Assembly (NCBI GenBank): GCA_045863555.1
Contig: BTUU01000013.1
Coordinates: forward strand, 1 to 64,000
DNA length: 64,000 bases
Direction: 5' to 3'
From: JACRLV01 sp045863555
GTDB lineage: Bacteria > Planctomycetota > Phycisphaerae > UBA1845 > Fen-1342
Shown here: one piece after another, positions 24,180-33,186 of the stretch
Layout of the letters: each line of letters begins with the position of its first letter
Position numbering within the stretch: position 1 is the stretch's first letter
Translations under genes and position numbers: made by a program
Notes under the pieces: generated by a model
What the model saw: only the letters and a program-made list of their open reading frames with translations
Databases searched by the model: none
Told to the model about the DNA's origin: nothing

Positions 24180-27038
24180 TCATTCGCACGTGCCGCCGAA
24201 CTTCGACAGCAGAAGGGCCAGGTCCGCAAGCCCCACGGTCTCGTCGCCATCCAGATCGCCGGGCAGGCATTCACCGGAAACACCAAAGTTCGACAGCAGC
24301 AGCGACAGGTCGGAGAGGCCGATCGATCCATCCCCCGTGATCTCGCCGATACACGGCCGCGGACCGCCGGCGCCGCGCTCGAACGCACCGAGATCGACAA
24401 TCGCGAGGATTCCGCATCCGCTGTCCGGGGTCGCCGGATCGTCAACGATGCGGCTCTCGCCGTCGAAATCGTGCGGCAGAAACTCGTCGAGGCGCCCGTC
24501 GGCGTCGAGGTCCAGTGGATCGCTGCCCAGAAGCGCGTTCCATCCCGCGTCAATCATGGGAGATCCGGCGCCGAGGTGATAATCATTGTCGGCCCACGTC
24601 GTCGGATCACCATCCGGACCGTCGGCATCGATGAATTGCGGCGCCGCGTCGAGATTCCCCGATCCCCAGTTGAGCAGACTCCCGGTTTCCTGGTAGATCG
24701 CGGCCATGCCCCCGGCGACGTTGCAGTATGTCACGCGCGCCGATGCGGGATCGTAGGCCGGGCGCAGGGCGATTTCGGCGCCACTCGTTGCGGTGTCTCC
24801 CCAGAGGATCGAATTGGCCATGCGCAGCCCGGGGCGACCGAAGAGGCAAACCCCACCTCCGCGCGATGCCTGGTTTTGCGTGAGCGTGCAATTCGTGAGG
24901 GTAACGCCCGCATCGCGGATGCCGATCGCTCCGCCGTCGACCGCCGCGTTGTTCACAAAAACGCAGTTGACCGCGGCATTCGCCCACGGCGGCTGGTAGA
25001 GCTGATCAAAGAGCAGCGCGCCGCCGATCTCCCCGGCCTGATTGTCGGCGAACAGGCAGTTTGCGAACGTGCTCTGCGTCTGCTCACAGAGAAATGCGCC
25101 GCCGCCGTGGCGGACGGCCGTGTTTTCGCTGAACCGGCAGTCGATGAATGACGCCGTTCCCCACTCACCCGCCCACGCGCCGCCGCCGTCCCGTGTCGCA
25201 TGATTGAGTTCGAACCGGCACTGCTCGAATCTCACGCCACCGGTTCGCGTGTAGACCGCGCCGCCGCGCTCGGCCGTGCTCTCTCGCAGGACGCTGCGCC
25301 GAATGACCGGCGAGGCGCCCTCGGGCGCATGAATCGCCGCGCCGATCCACGCCTTTCCGCGCCGAATCGTCACACCGTCCACGACACATGCCGTTGAAGT
25401 TCCGCTTGAAAAGTAGAGGCCGCATCGCTGATCGCTCGCGCCGGCCTGTCCCTCGGCGTCGATCACGGTGGCGGCCACGACGGTCGGGTCGTCTGGACGC
25501 GTACTTCGAAACAGGATCTGCTTGGCCGGGAGGTTCAGACTTCGACTGAGCCGGCCCGCGTACGTGCCCGGCGCCAGTACCACCGTGTCCCCCTCGAAGC
25601 GCTCGGCGGCCGCGACCACGGCGCTGAGCGTCGCCTTGGGTCCGTGAGCGCCGTCCCAGTTCGCGGCCAGCCCGTCCCATCCGTCGTCTCCGGCAGGATC
25701 GACGAAGAGTGTCGCCGGCCCGCGATGCGGATTCCGACTCTGTGCGTACTCCTGGGAGTTGACAAGCGCGTCTCCATCGTCGTCAGCGCCCGCGGCAGCC
25801 GCCGTTGCGGACGAATAGAAGCGTTGCTCCCACCAGCTGGGCAGTCCGTCCGCGTCGATGTCTGAAAATTCATCGGCGCCGATGTCAGCCCGACCGCCGT
25901 TGACGCGCGGTTCCGCGTCAATATCGCTCTGTCCCGCATAATCACCCGTCGGATCGCCCGCGTTTACACAGGGCGAGTCACTCCGGAGGTGCGAACCCGA
26001 GCGAACCAGGCGCGGGTCGAGGTCGATGTTGCCGGCGCCCCACGCGAGAGTCGAAGCAGATCCGACGTAGACGCCCGCCTCCCCGTCCCCCATGCAGCTA
26101 TGGGAAACGGCCAGCGTGGTGGTTCCCAGGAGTCCGGTTTGCACCCCGAGTGACGACGAATTTCCCCAGAGAATGCAATTTGACATCGTCACGTTGCTGT
26201 CGTCGAACCGGAGGGCCCAGGCTCCGTTCAGTCCTCCGCGACTGTTGGCAATTGTGCAGTTCCGCAGCGAAATCTCGGCCCCGATCGAGAACATCGCCGT
26301 GCCGGCATACTTGCCCGCGTTGTCGATGATCGTGCAGTTCTCGAGCGACGCGCTGCAATCCCAGTACACGGTCATCGCGCCGTCGTTCGACGAATTTCGC
26401 TCGATGCGGCAATTCGTCATCCGGATGTGGCTCGAATCGATCACGAGGATCGCCCCGTAATCACTCGCGAGATTGTCGGAGATCACACAGTCGCGCAGCG
26501 TCGGACTGCTTCGCTCGCAGTGAATCCCCGCCCCGCGGTTCGAACCGAAGGCGCCGATGAAGCGACAGTTCACGATCGTCGGAGCGGAATCCACGCACCA
26601 GGCGCCGCAGCCGGTGTAGACGCCGCCGCGCATGACCGTGAACCCCTCAACCACCGCGGCCGGCGTCTCGCCATAGTAGAATCCGAAGCCGCGGCCGTAG
26701 CCGTCACAGTCGATTACGCAGGTGTCGGGTCCGCTCTCGGACCGCAGCGTCATGTCCTTCCCGTTGAACGCAAGGTTCTTATTTGCCTCGCCCAGGTAGA
26801 CGCCGTCGCGGACGAGGACGGTGTCGTACGCCGCCGCCGCGTCCAAGGCTTCCTGGATCGCGTCAAATGGATGTGTCGCGGTGCCGTCTTCGGCCGGATC
26901 GCTCAGCGCGGGGTCGAGGGGACCGGGGTCAAACGGCGCATCGTCGTCGACATACCAGGTCCGGGCGGCGCCGGCAGAGGAAACGACCAACGCAACGAAC
27001 AACATCGGCGTGAGAGACCGGACGTGGTGAGCTGACAT
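24180..27038 (-). CDS. Secreted double parallel beta-helix protein with dockerin repeat
   Basis: This 952-residue protein has a signal peptide (MLFVALVVSSAGAA). Two right-handed beta-helix regions (about 26-390 and 445-880) carry repeated short rungs such as MTNCRIERNSSNDGAM and FANCLFADNQAGEIGGAL. They are separated by a calcium-binding-like linker (DIDADGLPSWWEQ). Each helix opens with WYVDDDAP- or LFVDPAGDDG-type sequence. The C-terminus is a dockerin-type pair: ITGDGSIGLSDLSLLLSNFG and LDGDETVGLADLALLLSKFG. Such proteins are exported, and the dockerin may act in anchoring or assembly. No polysaccharide-lyase active site is evident. AGGAG lies 7 bases before ATG 27038. Confidence 0.85.
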   Translation of the reverse strand: MSAHHVRSLTPMLFVALVVSSAGAARTWYVDDDAPFDPGPLDPALSDPAEDGTATHPFDAIQEALDAAAAYDTVLVRDGVYLGEANKNLAFNGKDMTLRSESGPDTCVIDCDGYGRGFGFYYGETPAAVVEGFTVMRGGVYTGCGAWCVDSAPTIVNCRFIGAFGSNRGAGIHCERSSPTLRDCVISDNLASDYGAILVIDSSHIRMTNCRIERNSSNDGAMTVYWDCSASLENCTIIDNAGKYAGTAMFSIGAEISLRNCTIANSRGGLNGAWALRFDDSNVTMSNCILWGNSSSLGVQTGLLGTTTLAVSHSCMGDGEAGVYVGSASTLAWGAGNIDLDPRLVRSGSHLRSDSPCVNAGDPTGDYAGQSDIDAEPRVNGGRADIGADEFSDIDADGLPSWWEQRFYSSATAAAAGADDDGDALVNSQEYAQSRNPHRGPATLFVDPAGDDGWDGLAANWDGAHGPKATLSAVVAAAERFEGDTVVLAPGTYAGRLSRSLNLPAKQILFRSTRPDDPTVVAATVIDAEGQAGASDQRCGLYFSSGTSTACVVDGVTIRRGKAWIGAAIHAPEGASPVIRRSVLRESTAERGGAVYTRTGGVRFEQCRFELNHATRDGGGAWAGEWGTASFIDCRFSENTAVRHGGGAFLCEQTQSTFANCLFADNQAGEIGGALLFDQLYQPPWANAAVNCVFVNNAAVDGGAIGIRDAGVTLTNCTLTQNQASRGGGVCLFGRPGLRMANSILWGDTATSGAEIALRPAYDPASARVTYCNVAGGMAAIYQETGSLLNWGSGNLDAAPQFIDADGPDGDPTTWADNDYHLGAGSPMIDAGWNALLGSDPLDLDADGRLDEFLPHDFDGESRIVDDPATPDSGCGILAIVDLGAFERGAGGPRPCIGEITGDGSIGLSDLSLLLSNFGVSGECLPGDLDGDETVGLADLALLLSKFGGTCE

Positions 27039-27456
27039 GGCTGGACTCCTCGCTCTTCGCACCCGGCGGGCCCGCCGGCCCGGCACGTGTGGTACATCGA
27101 CAGGGGGAACCAATGACAGGAACCGGATACGGGACGTGATCGATTGCGGGCGCGCGGCGTCCTCGGACCATCTGGAACGCGCCGATCGCACGCCCGCGCG
27201 ACATGAACGCTCCTCCGGCGGGGACTCGGCCGCGGCGGGGTCCCCGGGAGAGGCGTCATCCGGCATCGCTCCGAGACGACGGCCGCGGGCGCTATCGCGC
27301 CCCGCGCCATCTGCTCGTGCGGAACCGGAAACCCTCCTGCCTCATTATAGCTGCGCAGCCTTTCATTTCGCGCGTGCGTTGAGGCGTTGCATCGTGATCA
27401 CTGCCCGTATTCGGCCGTTCGTGTAGACTGCGGCATGTTGTTCGCCATGCCCGAGT
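27039..27456. other. Divergent intergenic region
   Basis: These 418 bases separate the beta-helix gene (minus) and the flippase-like gene (plus). They hold a TATAAT box for the minus strand at 27344-27349 and a TAGACT box for the plus strand at 27424-27429. The inferred minus-strand leader is about 300 bases; no riboswitch family was recognised in it. Confidence 0.5.
27344..27349 (-). promoter_or_regulatory. -10 box TATAAT
   Basis: A perfect TATAAT on the minus strand, upstream of the beta-helix gene; the -35 is not recognisable. If used, the 5' leader is about 300 nt. Confidence 0.4.
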
Positions 27457-28728
27457 ATGCCCGCGGGGGTGTCTCTCGGCGGGCCGTCCACGATGCGCCT
27501 CCTCATGAAGCACCCGCTGCTGCGCTGGATATTGCCGCTCTTGCGCTACGGCCTCTGCGTCGTCGCCATTCTGTATCTCTATTTCAATGTTTCGTGGTAC
27601 GACCACGTCACGCTGAACGGACCCGGGGGCGAGAAACTTCAGCTTGTTCGTGCGGATGCCGAGGGACTCGTCGTCGTGCGGGACGGCGCGGAAGTTCGGC
27701 TGGCCATGAGCGATGTTCACCGCATTCCCGGCACTGAGGAGCCGGAGATCATCTACGGGATCCGCGGCGTCGTCACCGGTCTGGATTGGCGTCTCGCGGG
27801 CCTTTCGCTGCTGATCTTCGGGCCCGTGCCGTTCTTTTCGGCCGTGCGGCTCGTGCTGATGCTGCGGATCCAGGATGTGCGGTTGACCGTTTGGGAAGCG
27901 GTGAAGCTGACGTTCGCGGGGAATTTCTTCAATTTCGCGCTGCCCGGCACGACGGGCGGCGACCTGATCAAGGCCTATTACATCACCCGCTACACGCACC
28001 ACAAGACCGAGGCCGTCACGGCCGTCGTGCTCGACCGCGTGATCGGCCTGCTGGGGCTGATGATGCTTGCGAGCCTGCTTTTCGCGCTCGCGTGGAAGCA
28101 GCTCAACTGGGATCCCGCATACCGGAATTCGCTCGCGAGCGCGCTTGGGCTCGTGTGGGCGGGGCTGGCGCTGGGATGTCTGATCGTGTTCAGCAGCCGG
28201 CTGCGCGGGCTGTTTCGCCTGTCGGAGATCGCCGCGCGGCTTCCCGCGGGCGAGCATCTCCAGCGCATCGGCAGGGCGACGGTCGCGATGCGGACGCACA
28301 AGGCGCTGACGCTCTGGTCGCTGGTCATCACGATCGGTCTGCAGGGGCTGGTGGTCTGGTCGGCGTTCATGATGGCGCGGGGGCTGGGCATGGAGGGGCC
28401 GGCGTCGCTCTTCTTCATCTGCGTGCCGATCGGATTCCTCATCGCCGCGATTCCGATCTCGCCGCCGCAGGCGATCGGCGTGCTTGAGTGGGCGTATATC
28501 CAGTTTTTTACGCAGGAGGGTCTGAACCCGATTTCCGCGGCCGTGGCGTTTGCGCTGCTCGTGCGCCTCATTCAGCTCGTCTGGGCGGTGCCCGGCGTGC
28601 TCGTGCCGCTGCTCGGTGCGCACATGCCGTCGAAGGCAGAACTGGCGGACATGGAGTCGCCCGAGGCGCGGGCGGCGGGTGACGCGGCGACCTCCGGCCT
28701 GCCCTCGACGGCTGCGACCCCTCGATGA
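27457..28728 (+). CDS. Flippase-like / lysylphosphatidylglycerol-synthase transmembrane family protein
   Basis: This protein of up to 423 residues has about eight membrane segments typical of the UPF0104/LPG-synthase TM family (FAGNFFNFALPGTTGGDLIKAYY, ...VVLDRVIGLLGLM..., ISPPQAIGVLEWAY). A loop after the first helix (residues about 50-110) is unusually long. Members move or modify lipids, but the cargo is unknown. The start is uncertain: ATG 27457, 27493 and 27505 are all in frame and none has a clear ribosome site. It is coupled to the next gene by an ATGA overlap, which suggests a shared role in lipid-linked sugar handling. Confidence 0.75.
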   Translation: MPAGVSLGGPSTMRLLMKHPLLRWILPLLRYGLCVVAILYLYFNVSWYDHVTLNGPGGEKLQLVRADAEGLVVVRDGAEVRLAMSDVHRIPGTEEPEIIYGIRGVVTGLDWRLAGLSLLIFGPVPFFSAVRLVLMLRIQDVRLTVWEAVKLTFAGNFFNFALPGTTGGDLIKAYYITRYTHHKTEAVTAVVLDRVIGLLGLMMLASLLFALAWKQLNWDPAYRNSLASALGLVWAGLALGCLIVFSSRLRGLFRLSEIAARLPAGEHLQRIGRATVAMRTHKALTLWSLVITIGLQGLVVWSAFMMARGLGMEGPASLFFICVPIGFLIAAIPISPPQAIGVLEWAYIQFFTQEGLNPISAAVAFALLVRLIQLVWAVPGVLVPLLGAHMPSKAELADMESPEARAAGDAATSGLPSTAATPR

Positions 28729-30563
28729 CGCGAAACGCCCCGCCGACGAGACCTTCCGCGCCGCATCCGGGTGCTCTGCCGTCGACGCCGCGCTGGCCGC
28801 GCCGGCGCTTCTGGGGCGCTGTCCTGCTCCTCGCCCTGCTCATCGGCGGCATGCACGGCCGGTCGGTCTTCTACGGGCTTTTTCTCGACGACCATGCGCA
28901 TTTCAGGCAGCTTCGCGAGTGCGGCTGGTCGCTCCGGGAGCTGGTCGACGCGTGCCGGCTCGAACTCGTCGGCGGCGTTGTCGATTACTGGTGGCTGCCC
29001 GATGTCACGCTGCGGTTCTTCCGACCGGTTTCATTCGCGGTCATGAAGCTCTGCTACACGCTCACCGGCTGGAGCCCGGCCGCGCTGCACGTCCTGTCGA
29101 TGCTCTGGCACCTGGCGAACTGCGCGATGCTCATGCTGCTGCTGAATCGCCTGGGCGCCCGGCCGCTGCTGGCGCTCGGCGTGACGGCGCTGTTCTCGAT
29201 TCACCCGGGGCATGTCGCGACGGTGCAGTGGATTGCGGTGCAGACGGAGTTGATGGTGACGGCGTTTCTGCTCGGCGCGACGCTCTGCTGGGCGCGGTAT
29301 CGCGGCTGGTGGGGTGAGCCGCCGGCCGGGGGGGGCTTTGCGGCCGGGGCGATCGTGCTTTTCGCGCTGGCGCTGGGCTGTCGCGAGAACGCGATCATGC
29401 TGCCGGCGATCCTGCTGGTCGGCGACTGGATGATGCTGCGGCCGCGCGGCTTGCGCGTCTTCGGGCGGGGCTGGTGGGTTCCCGGGCTCCTCGTCGTGGG
29501 CGTGACGGGCGGGTATCTCGCGCTGCGGACGGCGATGCTGGGCGAGGCGTCGCTGCCGCCGAAGCCGTATGTCATCGGGCCGGGTGACGCGGGGTTTTTC
29601 CGGTTCATCGTCGACAAGACGTGCTATTACCTGCTCGGCGAGTTTCTGCTCGTGCCGATCATCCCGTTCGGCGGCGTCCGCTATTTCCGTGAGATTCCGG
29701 CGTGGTTCTACGGCCTGACCGCGGCGGTGCTGGTGATTCCGCTGCTGTGCGTCCTGCTGAGCCGTCGGCGGGCGGCGGTGTGGCTCGGGCTGGCGTGGCT
29801 GCTGCTGTTCATGCTGCCGGTGCTGCCGGCGTTTGAATCGCCGCATCACCTCTATCTGCCCGGCGTCGGGTGGGCGATCTTTGCGATGCTGCTGTTCCAG
29901 CTCGGCGCGGGGGCCGCGCAGCCGGGCGAGTCGCGCGTTGCGACCGTGCGGCATTCGATCGCCTGGACATTCGGCGTGGGGTTCGGGTGCATCCTAGGCC
30001 TCGCTTCGTATTTCTCGACGCTTGCGACGGACGTGGGGCAGACCGTTGAGGACCTTGTCACCGACGAAGTGTGCTCGGCGGAGCCGCCGATCCGATCGGG
30101 CGAGACGATCTATGTCTTCAATCTGCCGATCCTGGCGCACTATCTCCAGCTTTCGATCGAGGAGCGATTGGGGGTTGAGGATGTCCGGGTCCACGCGCTG
30201 ACGTGGTCGACGCGCGTCCTCGGAAATCGCACGCCAGCCGAGCTGCGGGTCGTCGATGACCGGACGCTGGAGGTCGAGGTCGCGGAAGATCGCTGGTTTG
30301 CGGGACCGCTGGGCCACCTCGTGGCAGAAGCGAACGGCACGCCGCTGCCGGTGGACGTCGACCGGCCGGTGGAGCGGCCGGATTTTCGGGTGGAGCGGAT
30401 CGACCATGACTCGGGAACGGGTGACGCCGACGGGATCGCTGGGCTGCGATTCGTTTTTTCCGAACCGCTGACGCGGCCGGGCGTGCGCGTGTTCTGGGGC
30501 TCGACGGAGCGGTGGGCGTGTCCGGTGCCGATCGAGGCCCTCGTTCGCCAGCGGGCGCGATAG
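28725..30563 (+). CDS. GT-C-type multi-spanning membrane protein
   Basis: This 612-residue protein has about ten membrane helices. Asp55-Asp56 lie in the first external loop (LFLDDHAHFR), as in GT-C glycosyltransferases that use lipid-phosphate sugars. RFFRPVSFAVMKLCY and LSIHPGHVATVQW-like segments resemble the TMTC/PMT-like family in planctomycetes. Residues about 440-612 form a soluble tail without known domain. It is translated directly after the flippase-like gene (ATGA). The donor and acceptor are unknown. Confidence 0.7.
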   Translation: MTRNAPPTRPSAPHPGALPSTPRWPRRRFWGAVLLLALLIGGMHGRSVFYGLFLDDHAHFRQLRECGWSLRELVDACRLELVGGVVDYWWLPDVTLRFFRPVSFAVMKLCYTLTGWSPAALHVLSMLWHLANCAMLMLLLNRLGARPLLALGVTALFSIHPGHVATVQWIAVQTELMVTAFLLGATLCWARYRGWWGEPPAGGGFAAGAIVLFALALGCRENAIMLPAILLVGDWMMLRPRGLRVFGRGWWVPGLLVVGVTGGYLALRTAMLGEASLPPKPYVIGPGDAGFFRFIVDKTCYYLLGEFLLVPIIPFGGVRYFREIPAWFYGLTAAVLVIPLLCVLLSRRRAAVWLGLAWLLLFMLPVLPAFESPHHLYLPGVGWAIFAMLLFQLGAGAAQPGESRVATVRHSIAWTFGVGFGCILGLASYFSTLATDVGQTVEDLVTDEVCSAEPPIRSGETIYVFNLPILAHYLQLSIEERLGVEDVRVHALTWSTRVLGNRTPAELRVVDDRTLEVEVAEDRWFAGPLGHLVAEANGTPLPVDVDRPVERPDFRVERIDHDSGTGDADGIAGLRFVFSEPLTRPGVRVFWGSTERWACPVPIEALVRQRAR

Positions 30564-30626
30564 CGCGGGCGGTCCGCGCTTGAGCGACTGCCGACGACGG
30601 TGGGCCGGGCACCTTGCCGCTTGCAT

Positions 30627-31445
30627 CTAACCGAAGGTGCGGATGCGGTCGACTGCGGTTCGGATTTCGGCGAGGCGCTGGCTGCCGGATTCGCGTTCGA
30701 GCATGAGGTCGCAGTCGAGGCGGGGCGTGCGGACGACTTCGAAGAACGCGGGCCAGTCGACTTCGCCTTCGCCCACCGGCGTCTCCTCGCCCCACTCGCC
30801 GGGCGTCGTCGTCCGACGGGCGTCCTTGATGTGAATCTGCATGACGTGCGGCGCGAGCTTGCGAAGCGCCTCGATGGGGTCGCCGTGGTCGTAGAGGATC
30901 ATGTTGGCGGGGTCGAAGTTCACGCCGACGCTGGGCCGCGCGATCTCGGTGAGAACGCCGAGCAGCGTGTCGGCCGTTTCCTGGCCGGTTTCGAAGGCGA
31001 CGCGGACGCCGCGGCGGGCGAAGATGTCGGCGATGAGTTGCAACCGCTCGACGAGGCGCTTGCGCAACGCATCGCCGGGCTTGGGCGGCAGGAAGCCCGC
31101 GTGGAAGGAGACGAGGGTGAGCTTGAGATCCGCCGCGATGGCCGCGATCCGCTCGGCGCTGGCGCGGTTGGCCTCCCAGTGCTCGTCCGGCCGGACGCCG
31201 CCGGTTCGCCGGATCGTTTCCAGCGTCGTGTAGTCCTCGCCTTTGGTTCGCATCATGCCCGAGCGGATGGCGATGCCGGCGGCGGCCAGGACACGGACGG
31301 TGCGGTCCAATGCCCATTCGCCCTCACCGACCGGATCCAGGGCCAGTTGCACGGCGGAGAGACCGGCCGCGCGCACTTTTTCGGCGAGGTCTTCGGGGGA
31401 TTCCGGCTGAAGGGACCAGGAACAGACGCCGAGCATTCGGTTCAT
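30627..31445 (-). CDS. Sugar phosphate isomerase/epimerase (xylose isomerase-like TIM barrel)
   Basis: This 272-residue protein shows the AP-endonuclease-2/xylose-isomerase-like barrel: MLGVCSWSLQPESPEDLAEKV, VSFHAGFLPP, VAFETGQETADTL, VGVNFDPANMILY, HVMQIHIKDA. The metal ligands Glu (FETG), Asp (FDPAN) and His (QIHIKD) are in place. It probably isomerises or epimerises a sugar or cyclitol, in line with the sugar-degrading genes around it. ATG 31445 has AGAGGTG upstream. It is convergent with the GT-C-type gene. Confidence 0.85.
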   Translation of the reverse strand: MNRMLGVCSWSLQPESPEDLAEKVRAAGLSAVQLALDPVGEGEWALDRTVRVLAAAGIAIRSGMMRTKGEDYTTLETIRRTGGVRPDEHWEANRASAERIAAIAADLKLTLVSFHAGFLPPKPGDALRKRLVERLQLIADIFARRGVRVAFETGQETADTLLGVLTEIARPSVGVNFDPANMILYDHGDPIEALRKLAPHVMQIHIKDARRTTTPGEWGEETPVGEGEVDWPAFFEVVRTPRLDCDLMLERESGSQRLAEIRTAVDRIRTFG

Positions 31446-31648
31446 TTTCGCACCTCTCGGGCAAGTGGCCGGTTCAGAGTGTATCGCGGGGGAGGTGACT
31501 CTCGCGCGCCCTCCGGACGTGCAAGAAAACGTCGCCGAACACCGCGTCCGATTTTCGGACGCTTCTGCATTGTCCTGACGGTTCACAGCGTTACAGTGGA
31601 GGGTGAGCGTTCCGGCGAGCCGCCGCGAACTGGCAGGGGGAACACGCG

Positions 31649-32959
31649 ATGCGCGCAACCACCATCACTCGGTCATTCACCGTGGGCCTTCTCGCAGCCG
31701 CCGCCACGCAGGCGCTCGGCCAGTCCGCCGTCCCGGCCGTCTTTGTCGCGAACAACGGGAACATCGAGGGCGCCGTCACGAGCTTTACGCTCGACGGCGC
31801 CGGGCGGCCGGTATTCGTGCAGAAGCTCGTCACCGGCAGCGGATCGGGCGCGCCGGGGAACAATGCGTATTCCATCGATATCTCGCCAAACGGCCGGTTT
31901 CTGGCGACGAGTCATGCGACGGCCGCGACGACGGAGCAGATCTCGATCATCGAGGTGTGGCCGGACGCGACACTCGTGCTGCTGAGTACAGCGACGACGC
32001 CGGACAGCCCGCTGGATCTCAAGTGGATCGACGACACGCACCTGGTGGTGACGCGGACGCAGTTCGGGGGCACGAACGAGGTGATCGTGTACGCGGTGGA
32101 CGGGGAGACGGGGGCGGTGACCGAGGTTGACCGGGGCGCGGGCGGGACGTTTACGAGCGCGGTCGATGTCCACCCGTCGGGGCGGTTTGTGTACGCGGGG
32201 GATTCGAATTCGAACTTCATCCGCGTGTTTGAGGTCGCCGTTGATGGGACGCTGACGGAGATTCAGACCGAGTTCACGGGGACGACGTATCCGCTGGGGC
32301 TCGAAGTCTCGCCGGACGGGACGCGGGTCTATGCGGGCGGCGGCATTAGCAGCGGCCGGACAGCGATTCTGGGGTATGACATCGGGGTCGACGGGCGGCT
32401 GACGGCGATGGCGGGGGTGCCGTTTCTGACGAGCGGAAACTCGCCATTCAATATCAATTACTCGGAGGATGGCTCGATTCTGTTCGTCGGTCACGGGACG
32501 GATGCGACGATCCGGTCGTTTCTCATCGATCCGGCGACGGGGGCGTTGACGGAGACGGGGTTTGTGTTTGATGTCGGGCTCCAAGGGTCGTTCGGGGATT
32601 CGGCGACGATCGGCGATCTGCTGTTTGTGACGGATGATACGAGCGCGATCGACGGGCTTTCGGGGCTGTATTCTTTCGATATCCAGGCGGATGGGAATTT
32701 CATTTCCACGGGGCCGATCGTGTCGACGGGTGCTACGACGCCGACGGAGATTGCGGTGTGGAATCCGCCGGCGGTCGAGTGTCCGGGGGATTTGAACGGC
32801 GATTTGCAGGTGGGGCTGGCGGACCTGGCGATCCTGCTGTCGAACTTCGGGACGCCGGATGGAGCAGGGCATGAGGATGGCGACATTGATGGCGATGGCG
32901 ACGTGGATTTGAGCGATTTGACGCTGCTGTTGTCGGAGTTTGGTGTGGTTTGCGGTTAG
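31649..32959 (+). CDS. Secreted seven-bladed beta-propeller (lactonase-like) with dockerin repeat
   Basis: This 436-residue protein has a signal peptide (VGLLAAAATQALG). The propeller repeats have SPNGRFLATS, HPSGRFVYAGDSNSN and SPDGTRVYAGGG signatures, like the lactonase/YncE family. The last 65 residues are a dockerin pair: DLNGDLQVGLADLAILLSNFG and DIDGDGDVDLSDLTLLLSEFG. GGGGGA lies before the start. The dockerin matches that of the beta-helix protein at 24180, which suggests a shared export or anchoring route. Enzymatic activity is not established. Confidence 0.85.
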   Translation: MRATTITRSFTVGLLAAAATQALGQSAVPAVFVANNGNIEGAVTSFTLDGAGRPVFVQKLVTGSGSGAPGNNAYSIDISPNGRFLATSHATAATTEQISIIEVWPDATLVLLSTATTPDSPLDLKWIDDTHLVVTRTQFGGTNEVIVYAVDGETGAVTEVDRGAGGTFTSAVDVHPSGRFVYAGDSNSNFIRVFEVAVDGTLTEIQTEFTGTTYPLGLEVSPDGTRVYAGGGISSGRTAILGYDIGVDGRLTAMAGVPFLTSGNSPFNINYSEDGSILFVGHGTDATIRSFLIDPATGALTETGFVFDVGLQGSFGDSATIGDLLFVTDDTSAIDGLSGLYSFDIQADGNFISTGPIVSTGATTPTEIAVWNPPAVECPGDLNGDLQVGLADLAILLSNFGTPDGAGHEDGDIDGDGDVDLSDLTLLLSEFGVVCG

Positions 32960-32970
32960 CGGTTGGATGC

Positions 32971-33120
32971 GCCACGCTGGCGCGTGTGCCGTCGGGCAGG
33001 GACGCCCGACGCCACTGGGTCACGCTTGCGCGTGGCGGTCCTCGCTGGCGCGTCGGGCTCGGATTTGCGTGCCTCGCTTGCGCGTCGGGCTCGGATTCGC
33101 TTCCTTGCTGGCGCGTCGAG
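32971..33120. repeat. Degenerate tandem of cgct(g/t)gcgcgt units with a REP-like palindrome
   Basis: Five copies of c(a/t)cgct(g/t)gcgcgt start near 32973, 33021, 33041, 33073 and 33104; the last three extend to a roughly 31-bp unit ending gtcgggctcggatt. A gtcgggcagggacgcccgac palindrome (32989-33018) lies inside. This is non-coding sequence between the propeller and rhamnosidase genes. Confidence 0.75.
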
Positions 33121-33186
33121 TTCGGCATCCGGGGCGGCGCGCCCTGTTGATTCACCCGCTATGCTTCACGCTCAGCGAGGTGAACC

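Noticed and set aside
27292..28623. 443-residue minus-strand frame
   Set aside because: Antisense of the flippase-like membrane gene; His/Arg-rich mirror sequence.
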